Source of the DNA: DASQFQ01 sp963722815
Lineage (GTDB): Bacteria; Actinomycetota; Thermoleophilia; Solirubrobacterales; Solirubrobacteraceae
NCBI GenBank assembly: GCA_963722815.1
Contig: CAVROM010000010.1
Coordinates: 1 to 64,000 of the forward strand
Length of the DNA stretch: 64,000 nucleotides
Reading direction: 5' to 3'
In this document: in pieces, positions 24,923-35,960 of the stretch
Layout: each line of letters starts with the position of its first letter
Numbering within the stretch: the stretch's first letter is position 1
Made by a program: the position numbers and the translations under genes
Notes under the pieces: generated by a model
The model's input: only the letters and a program-made list of their open reading frames with translations
Told to the model about the DNA's origin: nothing
The model's database searches: none

Positions 24923-25702
24923 TCAGTGCGGCTGGAGGAGAATGGCCGCCTTCCTCCAGATCTCCGCGATCGGGAGCGCCTTCTTCCAGATCGACACCTC
25001 GTCGAGGTCGCCGGTGAAGGTCAGGTCGCAGGAGCCGACGTAGGCGCCGAGCGTCGTGTTGCCGCTCGGGGTGCCATAGCCGACAGGCTCGGTGCGAGAG
25101 CTGCCCGTGCCGATCTCCTTGCCGTCGACGAAGAGGCGGACGGTTGTGCCGTCGTACGTGCCCGAGGCGTTGTGCCACTTGCCGTCCCACACGCCCTGGC
25201 CGGCGTCGTCGGTGACGGTGAAGCCGTAGGCGTCGCCGTTGCCGACGTAGAAGAGCAGGCCGCCGTTCTGGCCGGTGTAGATGCCATAGGACGCAGTCGA
25301 GCACTCGTTGGATCCCTTGGCGACGAGGTACTTGTAGTTGCCGGGAGTTCCGGAGCCGCGGAACCACGTCGAGACCGTCATCTGCTGCGGCTCGAGGTCG
25401 TTCGAGTCGGGGATGCTCACGAACTGGTTGCCGCTGAAGTGCAGCCCGTAGCTCCAGCCGTACAGGCCGCGGATCCAGGTCGGGTCGTTGGCGTCGGCGC
25501 CGGCGGTGGAGCCGAGCTGGCCGTTGTTGCCGTGGCCGGACCAGTCGCGCACGACTTGGCCCCTGCCCTCGTTCATCGGCCAGTAGCCGCTGAGCGGGAA
25601 GTCATAAGAGGCGGCGGACGCCGGGCCCGCGAGGACGAGGGCGGCGAGGATGGCGGCGGTGCAGAGGATTGGTATGCGATAGCTGGTCACAAAACGGACC
25701 AT
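24923..25702 (-). CDS. Secreted LamG/concanavalin-like domain protein
   Basis: 259 residues. A signal peptide (about residues 8-30, IPILCTAAILAALVLAGPAS then A) precedes a single jelly-roll domain of the LamG/laminin-G-like superfamily: YWPMNEGRGQVVRDWSGHGN, a central MTVSTWFRGSG strand, YDGTTVRLFVDGKEIGTG, and the closing DLDEVSIWKKALPIAEI. Such domains bind glycans or sit in extracellular adhesins; no catalytic domain is present. Two Cys pairs may form disulfides. It is divergent from leuS across a 68-nt gap. Confidence 0.85.
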   Translation of the reverse strand: MVRFVTSYRIPILCTAAILAALVLAGPASAASYDFPLSGYWPMNEGRGQVVRDWSGHGNNGQLGSTAGADANDPTWIRGLYGWSYGLHFSGNQFVSIPDSNDLEPQQMTVSTWFRGSGTPGNYKYLVAKGSNECSTASYGIYTGQNGGLLFYVGNGDAYGFTVTDDAGQGVWDGKWHNASGTYDGTTVRLFVDGKEIGTGSSRTEPVGYGTPSGNTTLGAYVGSCDLTFTGDLDEVSIWKKALPIAEIWRKAAILLQPH

Positions 25703-25755
25703 GCCATTCGCGCGGCGTCTCGGCGCGCCCCAAAGGTCGAGGCTTTTTCGGCCGC

Positions 25756-25761
25756 TAACCT
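25756..25761 (+). promoter_or_regulatory. Leaderless -10 of leuS (TAACCT)
   Basis: TAACCT lies 9 nt before ATG 25771 with no SD, in the gap divergent from the LamG gene. Confidence 0.5.
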
Positions 25762-25770
25762 CACCCGCTC

Positions 25771-28227
25771 ATGAGCACGGAGCGCCGCTACGACCCCAAG
25801 TCCGTCGAGCCCAAGTGGCAGGCGCTGTGGGAGCGCGAGGGGACGTGGGAGGTGTCGAACGAGGGCACCGGCGGCGACCCGTTCTACGTGCTCGAGATGC
25901 TGCCCTATCCGTCGGGCGACCCGCACATGGGTCATCTCAAGAACTACGCCGTCGGCGATGCGGTCGCGCACTTCCAGCGCCGGGTCGGGCGCCGGGTGCT
26001 CCATCCCATCGGCTACGACGCCTTCGGCCTGCCGGCCGAGAACAACGCGATCAAGAGCGGGCAGCACCCGCGCGAGTCGACCGCGCAGTCGATCGCGGCC
26101 TTCCACCGCGAGTTCCACTCGTGGGGCGTGTCGTTCGACTGGTCGCGCGAGCTCGCGTCCAACGAGCCGAGCTACTACCGCTGGACGCAGTGGATCTTCC
26201 TCAAGCTGTACGAGCGCGGGCTCGCCTACCGCGCCGAGGCGGCGGTCAACTGGTGCCCGGTCGACGCCACGGTGCTCGCCAACGAGCAGGTCATCGACGG
26301 CCGCTGCGAGCGCTGCGGCTCGCCGGTCGAGGCGCGCCAGCTCGAGCAGTGGTTCTTCCGCATCACCGACTACGCCGACCGCCTGCTCGACGACCTCGCC
26401 GACGTCGAGTGGCCCTCGCACGTCGTCACCATGCAGCGCAACTGGATCGGGCGCTCCGAGGGCGCCGAGGTCCAGTTCAGCGCACCCGAGATGGGCGTCG
26501 ACTACCCCGTCTTCACCACGCGGCCGGACACGCTGTTCGGCGCGACGTTCTTCGTCATGGCGCCCGAGCACCCCGACGTGCTGCGGCTGGCCGAGGGCAC
26601 CGAGCACGAGGAGGAGGTCCGCGCCTACGTCAACCACGCGCTGACCGAGTCCCACGAGGACCGCGGCGACGCCGAGCGCGAGAAGACCGGCGTGCCGCTC
26701 GGCCGCTCGGTCGTCAACCCGGTCAACGGCGAGCGCATCCCGATGTGGGTCGCCGACTACGTGCTGATGGAGTACGGCACCGGCGCGATCATGGCGGTGC
26801 CAGGGCACGACGCGCGCGACCACGAGTTCGCCGAGAAGTTCGGCCTGCCGATCAGGCGCGTGATCGAGGGCGGCGACGGCGAGCTGCCCTACACGGGCGA
26901 CGGCGCGCTCGTGAACTCGGACCCCCGCTTCGACGGGCGGCCGAACCGCGACGCGCTCGAGGAGATCGTCGACTGGCTCGACGACCAGGGCCGCGGCCAC
27001 CGCTCGATCAACTACCGCCTGCGCGACTGGCTGCTCTCCCGCCAGCGCTACTGGGGCTGCCCGATCCCGATCATCCACTGCCCGGCGTGCGGGCTGGTGC
27101 CCGTGCCGATCGAGCAGCTGCCCGTCGAGCTGCCCGACGTCCGCGACTACGCGCCCAAGGGCCGCTCGCCGCTGGCCGCGGCCGAGGACTGGGTGAACGT
27201 GAAGTGCCCGTCGTGCGGGGGTGACGCCAAGCGCGAGACCGACACGATGGACACGTTCGTCGACTCCTCGTGGTACTTCCTGCGCTACTGCGACTCGCAC
27301 AACGACGAGGCGCCGTGGGACCCGGCGGTGCTCTCGCGCTGGATGCCGATCGACCAGTACATCGGCGGCGTCGAGCACGCGATCCTGCACCTGATGTACG
27401 CGCGCTTCTTCGTGAAGGCGCTCGCGGACATGGACCTGCTCGACTTCCAGGAGCCGTTCCTGAAGCTCTTCACCCAGGGGATGATCACCCGCGACGGGGC
27501 GAAGATGTCCAAGTCGAAGGGCAACGTCATCTCGCCGATCGAGTACGTCGAGCGCTACGGGGCGGACACCGCGCGGTGCTACATCCTCTTCATCGGCCCG
27601 CCGGACCAGGACGCGGACTGGTCGGACGAGGGCATCGAGGGCGTGCACCGCTTCCTCTCGCGGCTCTGGCGCCTCGGGATCGACGTCTCGGAGGCCGCGG
27701 GCGAGCCCGGGCCGGCGCTCGGGCCGCTGGAGGTCCCCGAGGGCGACGACCTCGAGCTGATGCGCAAGGCGCACTGGGCGATCGACAAGGTCACCAACGA
27801 CATGGCGGGCCGCTTCGCGTTCAACACCGCGATCTCGGCGGTGATGGAGCTGGTCAACGAGGTCTACCGCCGGCGCGCGGCGGCCTCCGCGGCCGCGATG
27901 CACTTCGCCACCGCGACGGCCGCCTCGCTGATCTTCCCGTTCGCGCCGCACGTGGGGGCCGAGGTCTACGAGCTCTTGACCGGCACGCGCGTGTGGGAGG
28001 AGCCGTGGCCCGACGCCGATCCGGCCCTGCTGGAGCGCGACACCGTCGAGCTCGTCGTGCAGGTCAACGGCAAGCTGCGCGACCGCGTGCAGGCGCCCGC
28101 CTCCGCCTCGCGCGAGGAGCTGGAGGCGCTGGCGCGGACGCCGCGGATCCTGTCGCAGCTGGACGGCAAGGACGTCGTGAAGGTGATCGCGGTGCCGGGC
28201 AAGCTCGTGAACTTCGTCGTGCGCTAA
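25771..28227 (+). CDS. leuS: Leucyl-tRNA synthetase
   Basis: Class I synthetase charging tRNA-Leu. The 818-residue protein has the HIGH-equivalent HMGH in MLPYPSGDPHMGHLKNY (about residues 43-58), a CP1 editing domain (about 220-400, TTRPDTLFGATF, GTGAIMAVPGHD), two zinc-ribbon-like Cys clusters (CERCGSP and CPSCGG), KMSKSKGNV (about 578-586) and the anticodon-binding and C-terminal domains. The bacterial-type length is normal. Confidence 0.98.
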   Translation: MSTERRYDPKSVEPKWQALWEREGTWEVSNEGTGGDPFYVLEMLPYPSGDPHMGHLKNYAVGDAVAHFQRRVGRRVLHPIGYDAFGLPAENNAIKSGQHPRESTAQSIAAFHREFHSWGVSFDWSRELASNEPSYYRWTQWIFLKLYERGLAYRAEAAVNWCPVDATVLANEQVIDGRCERCGSPVEARQLEQWFFRITDYADRLLDDLADVEWPSHVVTMQRNWIGRSEGAEVQFSAPEMGVDYPVFTTRPDTLFGATFFVMAPEHPDVLRLAEGTEHEEEVRAYVNHALTESHEDRGDAEREKTGVPLGRSVVNPVNGERIPMWVADYVLMEYGTGAIMAVPGHDARDHEFAEKFGLPIRRVIEGGDGELPYTGDGALVNSDPRFDGRPNRDALEEIVDWLDDQGRGHRSINYRLRDWLLSRQRYWGCPIPIIHCPACGLVPVPIEQLPVELPDVRDYAPKGRSPLAAAEDWVNVKCPSCGGDAKRETDTMDTFVDSSWYFLRYCDSHNDEAPWDPAVLSRWMPIDQYIGGVEHAILHLMYARFFVKALADMDLLDFQEPFLKLFTQGMITRDGAKMSKSKGNVISPIEYVERYGADTARCYILFIGPPDQDADWSDEGIEGVHRFLSRLWRLGIDVSEAAGEPGPALGPLEVPEGDDLELMRKAHWAIDKVTNDMAGRFAFNTAISAVMELVNEVYRRRAAASAAAMHFATATAASLIFPFAPHVGAEVYELLTGTRVWEEPWPDADPALLERDTVELVVQVNGKLRDRVQAPASASREELEALARTPRILSQLDGKDVVKVIAVPGKLVNFVVR

Positions 28228-28236
28228 CCCCCCGCT

Positions 28237-28252
28237 AGGCAGCACGCTGCCT
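28237..28252 (+). terminator. Weak hairpin after leuS
   Basis: AGGCAG-CACG-CTGCCT forms a 6-bp stem 10 nt after the leuS stop. There is no T run. It may be a modest terminator. The remaining gap to comEA holds only the -10 element noted separately. Confidence 0.35.
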
Positions 28253-28314
28253 GGCTTGGCGCCCAGCGCACACTTTCGTCACAGATCCGGGCTGATCCGT
28301 CTGCCCGCGCCGCC

Positions 28315-28320
28315 TAGCGT
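28315..28320 (+). promoter_or_regulatory. Leaderless -10 of comEA (TAGCGT)
   Basis: TAGCGT lies 8 nt before GTG 28329, which fixes that start over the out-of-frame ATG two bases earlier. Confidence 0.45.
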
Positions 28321-28328
28321 CGCGGGAT

Positions 28329-28904
28329 GTGCCCGACACCCCCCGCCACGTGCTGTTCCTCTGGGCGCTCGGCCTGCTGGCGGTGGTGCTGCTGGGCGCG
28401 CGCTACCTCCATCACGACAAGCCGCCGGCCGCGGCGCCGATCCATGTGGCGGAGCCGGGTGGAGGCGCGTCGTCGCGGCTGATCGTGCACGTGGCGGGCG
28501 CGGTGCGCCGGCCCGGCGTGTACCGGCTGGCGGCGGGGTCGCGCGTGTTCGACGCGGTCCGTCGCGCGGGGGGCGCGCGCCGCCGGGCCGACCTGGCGGC
28601 GCTGAACCTGGCCGCGAAGCTCGAGGACGGGCGCCAGGTGCTCGTGCCGCTCCGGGGTGCTGCGCCACCGGGCGCGGCGGCGGGCGGGACCACCGCCGCG
28701 CCGGTCCAGGGCCAGCCGCTCGACCTCAACACCGCGAGCGCTGAGCAGCTCGACCAGCTCGACGGCATCGGCCCGGGGATGGCCGCCGCGATCCTCAAGT
28801 ACCGCGACCAGCACGGCGGCTTCGGATCGGTCGATGAGCTCGGCGAGGTCCCGGGGATCGGAGAGAAGCGCCTCGCCTCGCTGAGGGAGCAGGTGCGGGC
28901 GTGA
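28329..28904 (+). CDS. comEA: Competence protein ComEA, DNA receptor
   Basis: Membrane-anchored DNA-binding receptor for natural transformation. The 191-residue protein has one N-terminal membrane segment (about residues 6-24), an SLBB domain (about 50-112, VHVAGAVRRPGVYRL) and a C-terminal helix-hairpin-helix pair (about 130-190, LNTASAEQLDQLDGIGPGMA and VPGIGEKRLASL). GTG 28329 is supported by the -10 hexamer. The stop overlaps the comEC GTG. The signal anchor plus SLBB plus HhH arrangement is the standard actinobacterial ComEA. Confidence 0.93.
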   Translation: MPDTPRHVLFLWALGLLAVVLLGARYLHHDKPPAAAPIHVAEPGGGASSRLIVHVAGAVRRPGVYRLAAGSRVFDAVRRAGGARRRADLAALNLAAKLEDGRQVLVPLRGAAPPGAAAGGTTAAPVQGQPLDLNTASAEQLDQLDGIGPGMAAAILKYRDQHGGFGSVDELGEVPGIGEKRLASLREQVRA

Positions 28905-31238
28905 TCGGCGTCGCCCTCGCCGCCGCACGTGGTCATCCGCGGCACTCGTCCTCTTCGCCCTCGCCGCCGGTCTCGGGCTCGGCCCCGTCTCGCCCGCGGC
29001 GACCTTCGCCGCGGCTCTCCTGGCCGCGGTCGTCGCTCGGGGCGGGCTGGCCCTTCTGGCCGTGGCGGCCGTCCTCGGCGGAGCGGCGTTCGCGGACGCG
29101 CGCCTCGCCGCCCTCGACGCGGGTTCCTTGCGCGGGCTGCACGGCCGGCACTGGGAGGGCAGGGCGGTGGTCCTCGAGCCTGTCCGCGAGCACGGCGCAC
29201 ACGCCTCCGCCCGCGTGCGCCTGCAGGGCTTCGATGAGCAGGCGGTGGCCCGGCTCCGTGTCCCCGGATCCCGGCCAGGGGCCGCGGGGTTCGGACCGGG
29301 GTCCCTCTCACCACGCGTGGCCAGAGGTGGGGGAGGTCGTGGTCCTCTCCGGGCGGGTCGTGCCGCTGGACAGATTCGACGCCTTCCAGGCGCGGCGCGG
29401 GGCCCATGCGGCGCTGGAGGTGGACCGGCTGCGGCGGACCGGCACGTGGCGGGGCGGGATGGCCGGGGCGCTGGATCGGGTGCGGCGGCGGGCGGAGGTG
29501 GGGCTCGCCCGCGGGCTGCCGGCGAAGGAGGCGGCGCTGCTGCGCGGGATGGTGCTCGGGCAGGACGAGCGGTTGTCGGAGGCGGTGCGGACCGACTTCC
29601 AGCGCTCCGGGCTTGCGCACATCCTCGCGGTGTCGGGGCAGAACGTCGTCCTGCTGGCGATCCTCGCGCTCGCGGCTGGGATGGTCGCGGGGATCGGGCT
29701 GCGGGCGCGGCTGGCCGTGGCGCTCGCGCTGGTCGTGGTCTACGTGCCGCTCGCGGGCGGCGGGCCGTCGATCCAGCGCGCCGGGGTGATGGGCGGCGCC
29801 GGGCTGGTGGCGGCGCTGGCGGGGCGGCCGGCGTCGCGCTGGTACGCGCTCGGGCTCGCGGCAGCCGCGACGCTCGCGCTCAACCCCCGCGTGTCGGGTG
29901 AGCCGGGGTGGCAGCTGTCGTTCGCGGCCGTCGTCGGCCTGCTCGCCCTGGTCCCGCGCTGGCGTGAGGGGCTGCGGCGGGCGGCGCTGCCCGGGCCGGT
30001 CGCCGACGCCGCGGCGGTGACGGCAGCCGCGACGGTCGCGACCGCGCCGCTGATGGCGTTTCACTTCGAGCAGGTCTCGCTCGCCTCGCTGCCGGCCAAC
30101 CTCGCGGCCGCGGCCGCGGTGGCGCCGGTGATGTGGCTCGGGATGGGGGCGATCGCGGTGGCGCAGCTCTCGCCCGCGCTGTGCGAGCCCCTGAACGCGC
30201 TGAACGGGCCGCTGCTCGCGTACGTCGAGTGGGTCGCGCACGTCGCCGCGCAGCCGCCCGCGGCCGCGCTCCCCGTGCGCCTCGGCGGCCCGGCGACGCT
30301 GGCCCTGACCTACGCCGCGCTGGCGGCCGCGATCGCGCTCGCCGGCCGGGCGTGGCGGTGGCTGGTGCCTGACGATGGGGGCCTTGGCGCGCGCGGGACG
30401 TTCTTTCGGGGCGGGCGCCGAAAACTCGCAGCCGCGGCCGTGGCGGCCGCGGTGACGGGCCTCGTCGTCGTCCCCGCGCTCGGCACGCCCCGCCCGCCCC
30501 AGTCGGGCGACTTCGTCATCTCGTTCCTCAACATCGGCCAGGGCGACGCGACGCTGCTGCAGCACGGCGGCGCGTCGATCCTCTTCGACACCGGGCCGCC
30601 CGGAGGACCGATCCTCACCCGCCTGAGACAGGCCGGCGTGGAGCGACTCGACGCGCTCGTCCTCACGCACGCCCAGCTCGATCACGAGGGGATGGCGGTT
30701 CCGATCACGCGCAAGTACCACCCGCGGCTGGTCCTCGACGGCGGGGCGGGCTGGAACACGCCGACCCAGCGCGGCCTGCGCGCGAACGTCGTGCCCGCGC
30801 ACGAAGGTCAGCAGCTCGAGCTGGGCGGCATCCGCCTCCGGCTCCTGTGGCCGCCGCGCCCGCCGCCCGACTGGCGCCCCGAGGGCGACCCGAACAACCG
30901 CGCCGTCGTGGCGATCGCCAGCGTCGGGAGCTTCGACGTCCTCCTCACCGCCGACGCCGAGTCCGACATCACCGGCCCGCTCCAGCTGCCGCCGGTGGAG
31001 GTCCTCAAGGTCGCCCACCACGGCAGCGAGGACCCAGGCCTCCCGGCGCTGCTCGCCCGCACGAAGCCCCGCCTTCGCGGGCATCGAGGTCGGCCGCGGC
31101 AACACCTACGGCCATCCCACGCAGCCGACCCTCCAGGAGCTCAGAGCCGCCGTCCCGCACGTCTACCGGACCGACCGCGACGGCACCGTCCGCCTGCACG
31201 TGACCGCCGCCGGGGTCACCGTCGAGCACGCCCCCTAG
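28901..31238 (+). CDS. comEC: ComEC/Rec2 DNA-uptake channel, frameshifted in assembly
   Basis: Polytopic DNA translocase with a metallo-beta-lactamase-like C-terminal domain. Three frame breaks split it: near 28920 (one base missing), about 29270-29330 (one extra) and in the CCCC run near 31068 (one extra). After correction it is about 778 residues. Visible parts are N-terminal membrane helices in frame 1 (SSAALVLFALAAGLGLGPV), the competence domain (GLPAKEAALLRGMVLGQDE, HILAVSGQNVVLLA), and the MBL domain (NIGQGDATLLQHGG, LTHAQLDHEGMA, KVAHHGSEDPG), ending EHAP. HAQLDH replaces the usual HxHxDH, as in many ComEC. GTG 28901 overlaps the comEA stop. Confidence 0.9.
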
Positions 31239-31241
31239 AGT
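31236..31241 (+). promoter_or_regulatory. Leaderless -10 of holA fused to comEC stop (TAGAGT)
   Basis: TAGAGT starts with the comEC stop TAG and ends 9 nt before GTG 31251. Confidence 0.45.
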
Positions 31242-31250
31242 CGGACCGCC

Positions 31251-32235
31251 GTGCCCGCCTTCAAGCCCGCCTACCTGATCCTCGGCGACGACCACGGCCG
31301 CATCTCCGAGCGCCGCGCCAAGCTGCGCGCGCTCGCGGAGGCCGACGCCGGCGCCTCCGGGGTCGAGGTGCTGGAGGGCGACGCGTGCACGGCCGAAACG
31401 TCGAGACCGCCCTGACGACGATGACCTTCGCCATGGGCCGCCGGTTCGTCATCGCCGACGGCGTGGAGCGGTGGAAGGACAAGGACGTCGAGCAGGTCGC
31501 CGCCGCCATGAAGGGCATGGACGGCGAGACGCTGACGATCGCCTTGTTCGGCCGCGAGGAAGGGCGCAACTAAGGTCGCGGACGGGCTGCGCAAGGCGGT
31601 CGAGCAGGCCGGCGGCCAGATCAGCGAGGAGAGCGGCGTGAAGCCGTGGGAGCTGCCGCGCTGGGTCGCCGCCCGCGCGCGCGAGCTGGACCTCGAGCTC
31701 GACCAAGGCGCACCCAAGGCCCTGATCGCGCAGGTCGGCGAGCGCCAGCAGCGCCTCCTGCGCGAGCTCGAGAAGCTCGCGCTCGAGCACGGCGCGGGCG
31801 CTAGCCTCACCGCCGCCGAGGTCGAGGAGTCCAGCGCCTCCTCCGCCGAACGCAAGGCGTGGACGCTCGCCGACACGATCCTCGCCGGCGACGAGCAGGC
31901 CGCGATCCGGTCGCTGGTCGAGCTGCGCGGCCAGGGCGAGCGCCTCCCCGGCCTGCTCTACCAGATCGTCCGCCGGCTGAAGGACGCGATCGCGGTTGCC
32001 GAGGCGCTGGCGGCCGGGCAGCCGCCCGGCGAGGTGCGCCGCACGCTGCGGATGCCCTCGAAGCGCCGCTGAGCGCTTCATGGCCGACGTCGCCAAGCGC
32101 GATCTGGACGCGCTCCGGCGAGCGCTGGAGGTCATGGCCGACCTCGAGCTCGAGAGCCGGGGCGGAGGGGCGAGCCTCGGCGCCCTCGACGAGGACACGC
32201 AAGCAGTCCGCGCGGTCCTGGCGGCGGCCGAGTAA
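31251..32235 (+). CDS. holA: DNA polymerase III delta subunit, frameshifted in assembly
   Basis: Clamp-loader subunit that opens the sliding clamp. It is read from GTG 31251 (MPAFKPAYLILGDDHGRISE) through three breaks: one base missing at about 31400, one extra in GGG near 31563 and one extra near 32064. The corrected product is 327 residues. Conserved parts are TALTTMTFAMGRRFVIADGV, the AAA+ region around LPRWVAARARELDL, and the C-terminal collar (LLYQIVRRLKDA, RMPSKAAERFMADVAKRD). The comEA-comEC-holA-rpsT order is classical. An essential gene cannot tolerate three real frameshifts, so sequence error is the likely cause. Confidence 0.88.
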
Positions 32236-32247
32236 CGCGCGAGGCGG

Positions 32248-32514
32248 CTAGGCCGAGGCGCTGCGGCGCAGCTTCGCGGCCCGCGACTTCTTGCGCGCGC
32301 CGGCGTTCCGGTGCAGAGCGCCGCGCTTGACGGCCTTGTCGACCAGCCGGATCAGCTGGTTGTGCTCGGCGTCGGCGGTTGCGTCATCGCCGGCCTCGAC
32401 CGCGGCCTGGAGGCGGCGGAAGTAGGTCTTGATCGCGGACGTGTAGCGGCGATTCTCGAGCCGCTCACGCTCGGTGCGCAGGATCCGCTTCTTCTGTGAC
32501 GCGATATTGGCCAT
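32248..32514 (-). CDS. rpsT: 30S ribosomal protein S20
   Basis: Binds 16S rRNA. 88 residues starting MANIASQKKRILRTERERLE, with KRGALHRNAGARKKSRAAKL near the end, the S20 signature. It lies opposite holA as in many bacteria. Minus-strand -10 TATAGT lies 14 nt before its ATG, leaving a short leader. It is divergent from murJ with overlapping -10 sites. Confidence 0.97.
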   Translation of the reverse strand: MANIASQKKRILRTERERLENRRYTSAIKTYFRRLQAAVEAGDDATADAEHNQLIRLVDKAVKRGALHRNAGARKKSRAAKLRRSASA

Positions 32515-32527
32515 CGGAACGGGCGCC

Positions 32528-32536
32528 TACTATAGC
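32528..32536. promoter_or_regulatory. Overlapping divergent -10 elements of rpsT and murJ
   Basis: The 9-nt stretch TACTATAGC contains TATAGT on the minus strand (32529-32534, 14 nt before the rpsT ATG) and TACTAT or TATAGC on the plus strand (7-10 nt before the murJ TTG). The two promoters therefore share the same bases. Confidence 0.5.
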
Positions 32537-32543
32537 GGCGGCT

Positions 32544-34138
32544 TTGCAGACGCCGGCCACCCAGCAAACCCGCCGGATTGCGCTCAACACGGTCATCTTC
32601 TCGATCGCGACGGGGCTCTCCCGGATCGCGGGGCTCGTCAGGGAAGTGGTCGCGTCGAGCTACTTCGGCACCTCCGGCCCGTTCTCGGCCTTCACGATCG
32701 CGTTCCAGGTCCCGAACCTGATCCGCGCGCTGGTGGCGGACTCCGCGCTGAGCGCCGCCTTCGTCCCCGTCTTCACCGAGCTGCTGGAGCAGCGCAAGCG
32801 CAAGGAGGCGTTCGAGCTCGCCGGCGCGCTGTTCGGGCTGATCCTGGTCGTCCTGGGCGCGGTGACGATCGTCTTCATCGCGCTCGCGCCGGTGATCATC
32901 CCGCCGCTGACCGGCAGCGAGTTCACGCCCCAGCTCGACGAACTGACCGTCGGCCTCAGCCGCGTGCTGTTCCCGATCGTGCTGCTGCTCGGGCTCAACG
33001 GGCTCGTGGTCGGGATCCTCAACGCCTACGACCACTTCGCGATCCCGGCGATCTCGCCGGTGGTCTGGAACCTGGTGATCATCGTGGGGCTGGTCGCGCT
33101 GCAAGCCGCTGTTCCATGGCCCCAACCAGGTCTACGCGTACGCGATCGCGATCGTCCTCGGCACCATCGCCCAGTTCGCGATGTGCCTGCCGGTGCTCAA
33201 GCGCGTCGGCTTCCACCTCCACATCTCGTTCCACTGGCGCGACCCGCGCATCCGCACGTGCTGGTGCTGATGCTGCCGGTGACGCTCGGCCTCGGCCTGA
33301 TCAACTTCGACGCGCTGATCAACTCGTCGCTCGGCTCGCTCGTGTCGGAGTCGGCGCCGGCCGCGATCGACCGCGCGTTCCGGCTCTACATGCTGCCGCA
33401 GGGCATCTTCAGCGTCGCGGTCGCGACCGTGCTGTTCCCGACCCTCTCCCGCTACGCCGCGCGCGGCGACCACGACGGGCTTCGCCGCACGAGCGCGAAC
33501 GGCGTCCGTCAGATCGCGCTGCTGCTGATCCCCGCGGCCGTCTTCACCGCCGTGCTCGCGGAGCCGCTGACGCGGCTGGTCTACCAGCGCGGTGCGTTCG
33601 GGGCGAGCTCGACGGACGAGGTCTCCGAGGCGCTGTTCTGGTTCAGCTTCTCGCTGCCGTTCAGCGGCGCCAACCTGATGCTCACGCGCACGTTCTTCTC
33701 GCTCCAGCGTCCGTGGTTTCCGACCGCGCTGGCGGGCGGGTCGCTGCTCGTGAACCTCGGCGTCTCGCCTGGCGCTCTACGAGCCGTACGGCATCGCCGG
33801 CATCGTGATCGGCACGGCCGTGGCGAGCGCGGCCATGGCCGTCGCCCAGGCCGTCTTCCTGCGCCGCCAGTTGCACGGCTTCGAGATCGGCCGCACGCTG
33901 CGGGCGGTGGCGGGCATCCTCGTCGCCAGCGCGCTGCTCGGGGTCGTCGCCTACGGCGTCTGGTACACCCTCGACGAGGCCCTCGGGACCTCCCTGCTGG
34001 GCCAGCTCGTGTCGGTGCTCAGCGCGCTCGCGCTCGGCAGCGCGGCCTACGCCGGCGCCGTCTTGGCGCTCCGGATCCCGGAGGCGCAGCCAGATCATCG
34101 GGCTGATCCGCGGCCGGATGGGGCGCGGCGCCTCGTAA
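32544..34138 (+). CDS. murJ: Lipid II flippase MurJ, frameshifted in assembly
   Basis: MOP-superfamily flippase moving lipid II across the membrane. TTG 32544 follows a leaderless -10 and gives (M)QTPATQQTRRIALNTVIF. Four frame breaks occur: about 33103 (extra base), 33250 (missing), 33770 (extra) and 34093 (extra). Corrected length is 530 residues with 14 expected spans; conserved blocks are SRIAGLVREVVASSYFGTS, AFQVPNLIRALVADSALSAA, LFHGPNQVYAYAI, MLPVTLGLGLINFDALINS and MLPQGIFSVAVATVLFP. The stop TAA forms the first half of the lepA -10 hexamer. Confidence 0.88.
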
Positions 34139-34141
34139 CCT
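34136..34141 (+). promoter_or_regulatory. Leaderless -10 of lepA fused to murJ stop (TAACCT)
   Basis: TAACCT starts with the murJ stop codon and lies 11 nt before ATG 34153, slightly farther than the other cases. Confidence 0.4.
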
Positions 34142-34152
34142 GTCCTCCGCCC

Positions 34153-35959
<1,807 letters not shown>

Positions 35960-35960
35960 G

